A DNA stretch of 64,000 bases from an uncultured Bacilli bacterium (GTDB taxonomy: Bacteria; Bacillota_I; Bacilli_A; RF39; UBA660), in contig CAKPPW010000002.1 in the NCBI GenBank assembly GCA_934177995.1, positions 18,831 to 82,830 of the forward strand, read 5' to 3'. How positions within the stretch are numbered: the stretch's first letter is position 1; each line of letters starts with the position of its first letter. The translations under genes and the position numbers were made by a program. Shown piece by piece: positions 53,551-61,306 of this stretch. The notes beneath the pieces were generated by a model. It was not told where the DNA came from, ran no database searches, and saw nothing but the letters and a program-made list of their open reading frames with translations.

Positions 53551-54111
53551 ATGAATACTAGGATCTTTATTGATATGGATGGTACTCTTGCTGAATGGAA
53601 AAATGTTACTTCTAATTACGAATTATATCAACAAGGCTATTATGAATCATTAAGACCTAATGAGCATATTTTAAATGAAACTAAAAGACTTATTAAGGAA
53701 GGAGAGAATGTTTTTATTCTTTCCTCTTTTTTAAGTGATAGTGCTTTTGCTTTAGAAGAAAAGAATTCTTGGCTTGATAAGTATCTTCATGAATTGAAAA
53801 AAGAAAATAGAATTTTTGTTCCTTATGGTGAATGTAAATATAAATATATTCCCAACAAAATTACATCTTATGATTATTTAATTGATGATCATACAAAGAA
53901 TTTGTTAGATTGGAAAGATGCTGGAGGAACGGGAATTAAGTTTTTAAATGGGATAAATCATTTAAAAGGAATATGGCAAGGGCTGTTATTAAGAGAAGAT
54001 TGTGATATTTCCAAAAATCTTAATTGGATTCTTGAAAATAAATATAAAGAAGAAAATGATATTTCTTATTTAAAAGATCCGTTTGATGAAGAATTAGAAC
54101 AAGAAATATGA
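53551..54111 (+). CDS. HAD-family nucleotidase-like phosphatase
   Basis: HAD motif I is FIDMDGTLAEW (D8, D10), motif II FILSSFL, and motif III/IV near YLIDDHTKNLLDW. The size and motif order match 5'(3')-deoxyribonucleotidases (NT5C), also found on phages. It may tune nucleotide pools during element replication, or remove modified nucleotides. Ends in FDEELEQEI. Two bp after SSB. Confidence 0.75.
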   Translation: MNTRIFIDMDGTLAEWKNVTSNYELYQQGYYESLRPNEHILNETKRLIKEGENVFILSSFLSDSAFALEEKNSWLDKYLHELKKENRIFVPYGECKYKYIPNKITSYDYLIDDHTKNLLDWKDAGGTGIKFLNGINHLKGIWQGLLLREDCDISKNLNWILENKYKEENDISYLKDPFDEELEQEI

Positions 54112-54126
54112 AAGGGGAAAAATATT

Positions 54127-54342
54127 TTGAATAAAGCATTAGAGAAAAAAATCGAAAAGATTGAAGGATTAAAAAGTAAAGAATTAGATAAAATAAAAGC
54201 TATTAATAATGTTGTAGCTGACTATGATAAGCAATTAAAAGTTTTATATGATTATAAGAAACAACAAGAAAAAATTTATCAAATGCAGCAAGATTTAGAT
54301 GTAAAAATTAACAGTAATAAGGGAAAGACAAGTAATGATTAA
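54127..54342 (+). CDS. Small coiled-coil protein
   Basis: TTG start behind AAAGGGG. 71 residues, all helix with heptads (LEKKIEKIEGLKSKELDKIK, QEKIYQMQQDLD). Overlaps the ArdC-like gene by 8 bp. May be a partner or chaperone for it; no family known. Confidence 0.45.
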   Translation: MNKALEKKIEKIEGLKSKELDKIKAINNVVADYDKQLKVLYDYKKQQEKIYQMQQDLDVKINSNKGKTSND

Positions 54343-55285
54343 ACTTCCAAAAACTAGGCAAGAATTAGTCGATATGTATATAGAATGTTTAGAAGAAGGA
54401 AAGATTCCTTGGGAAAAAATGTGGAAGACATCTATTCCTGAAAATGGTATAACTGGTATAAAATATAGAGGGGTAAACAATTTATATTTATCATACATTA
54501 CAGAAAAAAGAGGTTATAATGATAATAGATGGATTACATATAATCAAATGATAAAGAATAAGTGGAAATTTATCAAAGAAGCCAAAGGTCAAGGAGTTAC
54601 TGTAGAGTATTGGGGAATGAAAAATAAATTAAATCATAAAATTTATAATTTTGAAGAATATAGAAAAATTATAGAAAAAGATCCAGATAAAGAATCAGAA
54701 TTCAAAATCCATAAAATGAGTTATACAGTATTTAATGGGGACTTAATAGATGGATTAGTGAATTCTAAAAAAGAGCAAGAAGTAGAAATTATTAGCAATG
54801 ATTATGTGAAAAATATTATAGATAATTTAGGAGTAAAATATATTGAAAAAGGTGATGAAGCATACTATATTCCCAAATTAGATCAAGTAGTATTACCACC
54901 TGCAAAAAGTTTTGAAACTAATTATTCTTATTATGCTACTCAGTTACATGAATTATCACATTCAACTGGACACGAATCAAGACTATGTAGAAATTTAAAT
55001 GATAATTTTGGTTCAGAGGAGTATGCAAAAGAAGAATTGAGAGCAGAGATTAGTTCATCATTTCTTATGCAAAGATTCCATTTAGAAGCTGATGAAAGAC
55101 ATTTAAATAATCATAAAAGTTATGTAAAAAATTGGTTAGAGATTTTAAAAAATAATCCACAAGAGTTATTTAATGCAATAACTGAATCAAATCAAATAGT
55201 TGATTATTTAGAGGCAAATAGTATTGAAAAAACAAAGACTCAATCTTGTGATATAGAGTTAGAATTGGAGATGGAATATGAATAG
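54335..55285 (+). CDS. ArdC-like antirestriction protein / zinc metallopeptidase
   Basis: The front (about 1-110) is the ArdC ssDNA-binding domain (GKIPWEKMWKTSIPENGITG, YRGVNNLYLS, WITYNQMIKNKWKF, VTVEYWGM). The end has a metallopeptidase core with HELSH (about 206-210) then TGHESRL, and EELRAEISSSFL further on as third ligand region. ArdC proteins protect entering DNA from restriction; ArdC of plasmid pSa has been reported to travel with DNA. Ends with DIELELEMEYE, whose codons also carry the ribosome site of the next gene. Confidence 0.85.
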   Translation: MIKLPKTRQELVDMYIECLEEGKIPWEKMWKTSIPENGITGIKYRGVNNLYLSYITEKRGYNDNRWITYNQMIKNKWKFIKEAKGQGVTVEYWGMKNKLNHKIYNFEEYRKIIEKDPDKESEFKIHKMSYTVFNGDLIDGLVNSKKEQEVEIISNDYVKNIIDNLGVKYIEKGDEAYYIPKLDQVVLPPAKSFETNYSYYATQLHELSHSTGHESRLCRNLNDNFGSEEYAKEELRAEISSSFLMQRFHLEADERHLNNHKSYVKNWLEILKNNPQELFNAITESNQIVDYLEANSIEKTKTQSCDIELELEMEYE

Positions 55286-56537
55286 TATTCATAGTAGACA
55301 TTTTATATATACTCATTGGTTAAGAATGAATATTGCAAATGAATTATCACAATGGCAAGCATTAAAAGAATATAAAGAAAAGTATGATTGCTCTATGACA
55401 GTTTTTTATTATGATTTTAATCCTTTTGGAGATAAGGTAATTAAATTAGATTGTAATCAATCACTATTCGATCTTAATCTTGATATTAATTCCCAATCTA
55501 AATTGAGTTTTAAAAGAATAAAGTCAAAACCTACAAATATTAGTCCATATAATCAAGGAATAAATTATTTTTTAGAAACTAATTTGGGAATTAAATTAAA
55601 AGAAGAAAATAATAATATTCAAAAAATAAATAAAAAGGATTTTATTATCGTAGATGTTTTATCTGAATTTTGGACATTAAAAAATATTAAAGAGTTTGAT
55701 TTAATTATGAAAAAAGAAGAGTGGAATGTTGTAAAGATAAAAAGTGATAGAGGCTACCATTATCAATTATATTTTGGAGAAGGAAAACAAGTCGATAATA
55801 GATATGAATTTGCTTTTGGAGATTTTCAATATAAAAGTAAAATGAAGGATAGATTACAACGATTTATTAATAATAAGTTGAAGCAAAATGATATTAATGC
55901 AGAAAAACTTATAGGGTTAAAAATTAATTCATTTGAATCTATTTATCAATTTTCTAATGAAAAAGATATTGCTATAGATATTAAATGTATTGGGTTAATT
56001 TTGGGAATTAACAAAGATTGTTTTGATATTTATGACTTTCAAAGACCACTAGGACAACAATTTTACTCTATAAAGGTAGAAGATTTAAAAAAATTAATAA
56101 TTAGTGGAATATATAAACCTAATTATAATCAATTAACTGCGTATGAAAAATTAGAATTAAAGAGATATTTGAATAAAAAAATAGATAAGTTTAATCAATT
56201 ATGTAAAGATGGAAACTTTAGAAATATAGATATGAATATTCCTCATATACAAGGAATTACTATTAGGAATACTATAATAGAAATTTTTGTGGAAAAGTAT
56301 TCTTGCAATTTAGATGACTATATTTCATGCAGTATTAAGAAAATTGATGATAAAGAATTAATAAAGAAATTAAGTGCATTAGATTTAGATAATAAGGATA
56401 ATGTATTAGATTATATATCAAGAATTGAGAATGAAATTGATTATGAATCAGCAAATAAAAAACTAGATTTAGAGGAAGAAAAAACTATAAATAGTTTAAA
56501 TAAAGATGATTATGAATTGGAGATGGAATATGACTAA
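55278..56537 (+). CDS. Hypothetical protein, 419 aa
   Basis: Overlaps ArdC by 8 bp. Cytosolic; front strand-rich (CSMTVFYYDFNPFGDKVIKL), middle with DFIIVDVLSEFWTLKNIKEF, end helical. Ends DDYELEMEYD, nearly the same end as ArdC, and again the codons hold the next ribosome site. No family recognised. Confidence 0.5.
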   Translation: MNSIHSRHFIYTHWLRMNIANELSQWQALKEYKEKYDCSMTVFYYDFNPFGDKVIKLDCNQSLFDLNLDINSQSKLSFKRIKSKPTNISPYNQGINYFLETNLGIKLKEENNNIQKINKKDFIIVDVLSEFWTLKNIKEFDLIMKKEEWNVVKIKSDRGYHYQLYFGEGKQVDNRYEFAFGDFQYKSKMKDRLQRFINNKLKQNDINAEKLIGLKINSFESIYQFSNEKDIAIDIKCIGLILGINKDCFDIYDFQRPLGQQFYSIKVEDLKKLIISGIYKPNYNQLTAYEKLELKRYLNKKIDKFNQLCKDGNFRNIDMNIPHIQGITIRNTIIEIFVEKYSCNLDDYISCSIKKIDDKELIKKLSALDLDNKDNVLDYISRIENEIDYESANKKLDLEEEKTINSLNKDDYELEMEYD

Positions 56538-57123
56538 AAAGGCAGACTTTTACGATAGTTATGAAGAAGTTTTTGTTTCTCCTAAAGATATAAAGGAAGG
56601 AGAGTCCTACACAGTAGCAAGAGTATTAGAAGGAAAATATTGTGTAGACTTACATTATTGCAGTACATATAAACCTTCAGCAACTATTGAATATGGCATT
56701 AAAGATGACTCAGGAAATTGGCAAATAGAGGTAGAAGAAATAGATTGGTTCAATAAAAAATTAACTAATGATTATATTTTAGTAAGACTTAATAACCTTT
56801 ATAATGATAAATTTTTAAATATAAAATTAACAGAAAAACAAAACAATGAATTGAATTTATTAGAAAAAATATTATATACTCACAAAGTTTATGATATAGA
56901 AGTAACTATAGATCATAATAATTCTTTAATAGCTTTTGATGATGAAAATTATTGGAAGAATAAAGAATTTTATGATTTTCTTTTTGATGAATTATTTGTA
57001 TATAATAATGAAGGTAATGTGGATTTAATAATAGATGATGATTTTGAAAAACTAAAAAAATATAAAGAAAATTATTTGGTAGATGTAATAAAAGATAATG
57101 AACAAGAAATGGAGATTGATTAA
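56530..57123 (+). CDS. Hypothetical protein, 197 aa
   Basis: Start ATG 56530, eight bases inside the previous gene. A strand-rich front (EGESYTVARVLEGKYCVDLH) and an acidic end NEQEMEID. The layout resembles a LPD11/YodL-like element in ICE accessory proteins, but I am not sure. Codons of EMEI provide the next ribosome site. Confidence 0.45.
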   Translation: MTKKADFYDSYEEVFVSPKDIKEGESYTVARVLEGKYCVDLHYCSTYKPSATIEYGIKDDSGNWQIEVEEIDWFNKKLTNDYILVRLNNLYNDKFLNIKLTEKQNNELNLLEKILYTHKVYDIEVTIDHNNSLIAFDDENYWKNKEFYDFLFDELFVYNNEGNVDLIIDDDFEKLKKYKENYLVDVIKDNEQEMEID

Positions 57124-57125
57124 TT

Positions 57126-57455
57126 ATGAATACTCTATATGCTTATAAAACTATGCCAGAATATCATAAAAATAATTTGAAATCTTATTATATTTTTGAA
57201 GGAATATATGATTGTTTCCCTGATATTGATGAAGAAGATGCAAAATTTATTTATAAAATTACATCAAAAGTTGAGAATGAAAATATAAATCCTTATTCAA
57301 TTTCTCATTATCTAACTGATCATTATATAAGAGGAAATTTAACAAAAAATGATTTAGAAAAAGTTACTTCAGGTGAAATTTCTGAAGCAGTTTTTTATAA
57401 TAGTTTGGATTATTTTTCATCATTAGAAATAGATGAAAATGAAAAATATTATTAA
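57126..57455 (+). CDS. Hypothetical protein, 109 aa
   Basis: Acidic, helical protein (EEDAKFIYKITSKVENENIN, LTKNDLEKVTSGEIS). No hydrophobic segment. Last gene before the candidate oriT, so it ends the long block from 49.8 kb. Ends LEIDENEKYY. Confidence 0.45.
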   Translation: MNTLYAYKTMPEYHKNNLKSYYIFEGIYDCFPDIDEEDAKFIYKITSKVENENINPYSISHYLTDHYIRGNLTKNDLEKVTSGEISEAVFYNSLDYFSSLEIDENEKYY

Positions 57456-57488
57456 TAATTTTTGAAAAAAATTCTACTAACTGTCAGC

Positions 57489-57575
57489 GACTACTTAGTG
57501 GGTTTTAGGGACATCCCTAACAAGCTGAGGGGTGTGTCAACACCATGCTTGATATATTATACAAGACTACTTAGT
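57489..57575. other. Candidate origin of transfer (oriT)
   Basis: A gene-free stretch right upstream of the relaxosome and relaxase genes and the most G+C-rich, repeat-dense DNA nearby. GACTACTTAGT occurs at 57489-57499 and 57565-57575. An inverted repeat TTAGGGA-CA-TCCCTAA lies at 57505-57520 and a second, GGTGT-GTCA-ACACC, at 57531-57544, followed by ATGCTTG. Paired hairpins plus direct repeats beside mob genes are the usual oriT design. The nick site is not known. Confidence 0.65.
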
Positions 57576-57611
57576 TACCTCACTTCTGAATAAAAAGGAA
57601 AGGAGTTAAAA

Positions 57612-58172
57612 ATGGAATTTAAATCAATGGAGAAGTGGCGTGTTCAACAGAAATTTAATTTGACTGATGAGCAGTTTGATAATGTAGTTAAGAAGATAAA
57701 AAGAAGGCATCCGTTAGAGAGTTGGGTTCATAAAAGAATTGCTTCTAATGGTGAAAGAGTTGTATATATAAAATTAGAATGTGTTGAGTGGTTAAGTGAT
57801 GTATACTTTAACAAAAAATATTATTTAGATGCTGACATTGAATTTTTTCAAAAGCAAGTTCAAAGATTAGAAGAAGAATTAAATATTCCTCATAAGGAAT
57901 TTGAATATAAGGATATATCATTGTATGATTTAAGAGATTATTTTAATAGAAGTAAAGCAGCAATAGGTATGGCAGTTCAAAGAATGGAAAAAAGAAATTC
58001 AACATCTTATAAATATGATAAAGATGGAAAGGTTATGATTTCAAAACAAGGTGTTAAGTGGCTAACTGAAAATTATTTTCGTAAGGCATATTTAAAAGAA
58101 CTAGAATTATATAAGTTAAGTCTTCAGAAAGAGAAAAAAAAATTATATGAGCAATCAAGACGAAAGATATAG
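57612..58172 (+). CDS. Duplicated-domain DNA-binding protein, relaxosome accessory candidate
   Basis: 186 residues behind AAAGGAG. Two tandem repeats of about 75 residues: the end of the first (VVYIKLECVEWLSDVYFNKK) matches that of the second (KVMISKQGVKWLTENYFRKA), each followed by a helix rich in Gln/Glu/Lys. The shape suggests two winged helices for binding a direct repeat such as GACTACTTAGT in the adjacent candidate oriT. It overlaps the MobC-like gene by 26 bp. Confidence 0.6.
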   Translation: MEFKSMEKWRVQQKFNLTDEQFDNVVKKIKRRHPLESWVHKRIASNGERVVYIKLECVEWLSDVYFNKKYYLDADIEFFQKQVQRLEEELNIPHKEFEYKDISLYDLRDYFNRSKAAIGMAVQRMEKRNSTSYKYDKDGKVMISKQGVKWLTENYFRKAYLKELELYKLSLQKEKKKLYEQSRRKI

Positions 58173-58950
58173 TAAATTAAGAAGACAAAAAATCAATGTT
58201 ATGCTTAACGAAGAAGAAAGAAGAATCATAACTGAAAAAGCTATTAAGTATGGATTTGGTGATTGTTTAGCTGAATATATTAGAGCGGCATGTATTTATG
58301 AGAATATTTATATTGAGGATATAGAAGGCAAAAATGAGATATGTAATTACATTAGTGATTTTATTCAAACCTTGAGAGAAATATTATATGAACAAAAAGC
58401 TGTTCTAAAAAATGTTTTGATTTCACCTCAAGCAGTAGAAAATATTAGTAATCAAAATAATCAGATTATAGAAATGATTGATATATTATCTAGTTTAATT
58501 GTAGCAATCTTATCTGTTAATACTGAAAAGAAAATTCAACAAAGAATGAGTTTAATTGAAAAGTATTCTCCAGATGAAAACTTTTTAAGAAGAGTAATTA
58601 AGAAGAATGAAAGTATTTATTTGGTAAGACCTTCAAATTTACAAGTTCCAAATACAAAAAGCAAATATATAGTTTATTTAAAAAATAATTATGTTGATTT
58701 TGATTTAGATAATTTAAATATGAATATATTTGAACAACAAGTAAATGCTTTTCGTGATGTAGCAATGAAAAAGAAAGCAATGCTATCTTTTTATAGAGAG
58801 AATAATAAATTAGAATGTTCAATAGTAATTGGATATGACGATTCGGAATCTGCTAGAAGATGTGCAAGTGAAATAAAATCAAATGTATATTATTATAATG
58901 ATAATGAAGAATATGAATGGACAGGTGATACTTATTCCAGCGACAGCTAG
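58147..58950 (+). CDS. MobC-like relaxosome protein
   Basis: The front (KLRRQKINVMLNEEERRIIT, EYIRAACIYENI) is a ribbon-helix-helix like MobC proteins that bind oriT and help the relaxase. A long helical middle (about 65-145) follows. The last 100 residues are strand-rich (DSESARRCASEIKSNVYYYN) and unusual for MobC, so a fused extra domain is likely. Ends over the front of the relaxase gene. Confidence 0.75.
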   Translation: MSNQDERYSKLRRQKINVMLNEEERRIITEKAIKYGFGDCLAEYIRAACIYENIYIEDIEGKNEICNYISDFIQTLREILYEQKAVLKNVLISPQAVENISNQNNQIIEMIDILSSLIVAILSVNTEKKIQQRMSLIEKYSPDENFLRRVIKKNESIYLVRPSNLQVPNTKSKYIVYLKNNYVDFDLDNLNMNIFEQQVNAFRDVAMKKKAMLSFYRENNKLECSIVIGYDDSESARRCASEIKSNVYYYNDNEEYEWTGDTYSSDS

Positions 58951-60613
58951 ATGGGCAGTTCATGGAGTTCAAGGTAGAATCAAATGTATTGATTATATTA
59001 AAAATCCAGAAAAGACTATGGGTGGTAAATTAGTTACAGGAATAAATTGTTCAGCTGAATTAGCACCTTATGATATGTTAAGAAATAGTCAAAAGTTTAA
59101 TATTGAAGAAGACAATGATAGTAGAACTTGTTATCATGCTTATCAATCATTTGATCCAAAAGAAAAAAGTTTAACTCCTGAAGAAGTACATCAGATGGGT
59201 ATAGAACTTGCTAAAAGATTATATCCAGATTTTCAAGTAATAGTTTGTACCCATGTAGACCATTTACATTTGCATAATCACTTTTGCATATCAGCCGTAA
59301 ATCTAAAAGGTAGAAAGTTAGAAGACAGATTATCAAATCCTGTTGAGGGGTTATATGGATTAAGAGATGTAAGTGATCAAATTGCCTTAGAGCATGGACT
59401 TCATATAATTGAAGATGCCCCTAAGATTGGTCATTACCATAAGAATAAATATTTATACGACATTGCTAATAAATCATGGAGAAAGCAGATTGCAGAAATG
59501 ATTGATACATTAAAAGATAAATGCTATTCATTTGATGAGTTATTAGAGCAACTTGCTTTAGAAGGATACTTAATTAAGCATGGTAAAAACATTCGTGTAA
59601 AACCTTACGGAAAAGAAAGATATGTAACAATGAAAATATTAGGTGATGATTATAGTGAAGAAGCTTTGAAAATATTTTTTAGAGAAAAAAGAAGAAACCA
59701 AAAAGTTATTAATTTTGAAGAATATAAGTTAAATGTCAATGATAGCGAAATTTTAAATATATATGACCAATTAGCAAGATTGTCCAAACATTCAGTTTTA
59801 TATACTATGCAGGATTTGGATTCTAATTCAGATTATTATAAATATTACAATTCTCGTTATTTAGAAGTAAAGCGTTATCATCAATTAGTAGATACTATTA
59901 ACTTTTTAAATAACCACGAAATATATAACTATAATTCATTAGAAAATCAAATTAGAGAAATAAAAAATGATATTAAACAAAAAGAGGAAGAATATCAATC
60001 ATTACTATCTAAACATGAAACATTACAACTTAGGATTCCATTATGCAATTTATATATAAAATATTTGGATGATTATAATGGATATTTAGAACAACAAGAT
60101 ATTTATCCATCTGGTGCTGAATTGCCTAATGAAGTAAAAGCATTTTTAGATATAAAATCAGAATTAAATGTTGAAAATCCAGAAGAGGTGGAGGAAATTA
60201 TTTCAGAAGCAAATAGGATGAAAATGGATATGAACAAAAGATATGCTTATTTATCTTATTTAAAAAATAAAGCCAGTGAATTAGAAAAAATAAAAGGCAT
60301 TTCATTAGAGAGTGAAAAGGGATATATTAAAAGTGTATCTATTAGTAAAAATATGATTGATGAACAACGCTCATCTTTAGATGAATATTGCATTCGTATT
60401 CCATATAGTGAATACTTTTTTTATGTTCCCAAAAAGAGTGTTGCGTGGATTAGTTATGATACCAGAGGAATTGTATATTTAGTAGATGATAAAGAATATG
60501 CTCTATATGATCAATATGATAAAGAAATAGAAAGAGTTAATGGAGAAGAAATAGAAAAAATATCAAAAGATGAAAAACAAAAAGTAAATGAATATTATAA
60601 AGAAAAATATTGA
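58934..60613 (+). CDS. Relaxase (MobL/MobP-like)
   Basis: Nicks oriT and pilots the strand into the recipient. Marks: front IPATARWAVHGVQGRIKCI with NPEKT, then YHAYQSFDPKEKSLTPEE, and the metal-binding THVDHLHLHNHF. A coiled coil follows (about 330-380). The end (CIRIPYSEYFFYVPKKSVAW) is a module also found in the primase. Family members start near M-P/A-T-W-V, which matches ATT CCA GCG at 58934, 4 bases after AGGTGAT; upstream ATG codons (58883, 58916) lack ribosome sites. So I propose an AUU start. Confidence 0.85.
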   Translation: MPATARWAVHGVQGRIKCIDYIKNPEKTMGGKLVTGINCSAELAPYDMLRNSQKFNIEEDNDSRTCYHAYQSFDPKEKSLTPEEVHQMGIELAKRLYPDFQVIVCTHVDHLHLHNHFCISAVNLKGRKLEDRLSNPVEGLYGLRDVSDQIALEHGLHIIEDAPKIGHYHKNKYLYDIANKSWRKQIAEMIDTLKDKCYSFDELLEQLALEGYLIKHGKNIRVKPYGKERYVTMKILGDDYSEEALKIFFREKRRNQKVINFEEYKLNVNDSEILNIYDQLARLSKHSVLYTMQDLDSNSDYYKYYNSRYLEVKRYHQLVDTINFLNNHEIYNYNSLENQIREIKNDIKQKEEEYQSLLSKHETLQLRIPLCNLYIKYLDDYNGYLEQQDIYPSGAELPNEVKAFLDIKSELNVENPEEVEEIISEANRMKMDMNKRYAYLSYLKNKASELEKIKGISLESEKGYIKSVSISKNMIDEQRSSLDEYCIRIPYSEYFFYVPKKSVAWISYDTRGIVYLVDDKEYALYDQYDKEIERVNGEEIEKISKDEKQKVNEYYKEKY

Positions 60614-60635
60614 TAAAAAAGAAAAGGAGAAAACA

Positions 60636-60872
60636 ATGAATATAGAAAAAATAAAAGACCATATAAAATATTTAAGAGGGGATAAATATAATACAGAATT
60701 TTATGTTGCTTTATTAGCTTATGATATTTTTGAATTTGATGAAAAAGAGATAACAGAAGAGATAATAAATAAGATATTTGAAATAGAAGATAGATATGAT
60801 TCCATATATAATGAGGAACTTCGTGATGAACTAAGGAGAGAAATAGAAGAAAATCAAGAAATAGAAATGTAA
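60636..60872 (+). CDS. Small acidic protein
   Basis: Start ATG 60636 behind the ribosome cassette GAAAAGGAGAAAA. 78 residues, helical, acidic, ending EIEENQEIEM. No family recognised. Follows the relaxase by 22 bp. Confidence 0.45.
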   Translation: MNIEKIKDHIKYLRGDKYNTEFYVALLAYDIFEFDEKEITEEIINKIFEIEDRYDSIYNEELRDELRREIEENQEIEM

Positions 60873-60874
60873 CT

Positions 60875-60910
60875 TGTTGTAAATTTTTTCTGTTTTGTGG
60901 TATAATAGTC
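60875..60910 (+). promoter_or_regulatory. Promoter for the 60.9 kb gene
   Basis: TTGTAA with TATAAT about 18 bp downstream (TGGTATAATAG), about 25 bp before ATG 60929. It starts a new unit after the relaxase operon. Confidence 0.5.
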
Positions 60911-60928
60911 AGCCGATAGGGGGACTTT

Positions 60929-61225
60929 ATGAAAGATTATAAACAAATACTAAAAGAAGTAAACAATACTATAACTAGCAATAAGATTTTTTCAAAACAA
61001 GATTTTGAAAAAATGAGTGATTATCTTTTTACTATGAAACAACCTTTAGTTTTTTCAGAACCAAATTCTATTGAATATTATGTTTATTTTGCTATTCAAA
61101 ATACTTCTTTATATTTAGATAAATGTAGAAATAAGAATATAAATTGGAATGTATCTTACCAGAAATTAGGAAAAAAGATAACAAAATATTGGACTAAGGA
61201 GTACAAAAAGTTTAGTCTAGCATAG
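60929..61225 (+). CDS. Hypothetical protein, 98 aa
   Basis: Behind AGGGGG. Helical, basic at the end (QKLGKKITKYWTKEYKKF). No hydrophobic segment. Own promoter and terminator, so it is expressed apart from the mob operon. No family recognised. Confidence 0.5.
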   Translation: MKDYKQILKEVNNTITSNKIFSKQDFEKMSDYLFTMKQPLVFSEPNSIEYYVYFAIQNTSLYLDKCRNKNINWNVSYQKLGKKITKYWTKEYKKFSLA

Positions 61226-61257
61226 GTTGTTACTGAATTAGTATTTATGTATGGAAG

Positions 61258-61285
61258 CCACTTTAATTATTAAGTGGTTTTTATT
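61258..61285. terminator. Rho-independent terminator
   Basis: CCACTT/AAGTGG stem with loop TAATTATT and a T-rich tail. Confidence 0.65.
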
Positions 61286-61306
61286 TTCATGAAAGGAAAG
61301 AATAAA

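Noticed and set aside
57481..57600. A structured RNA or riboswitch
   Set aside because: The repeats sit next to mob genes and include direct repeats suited to protein binding; oriT is the better reading, though RNA cannot be ruled out.
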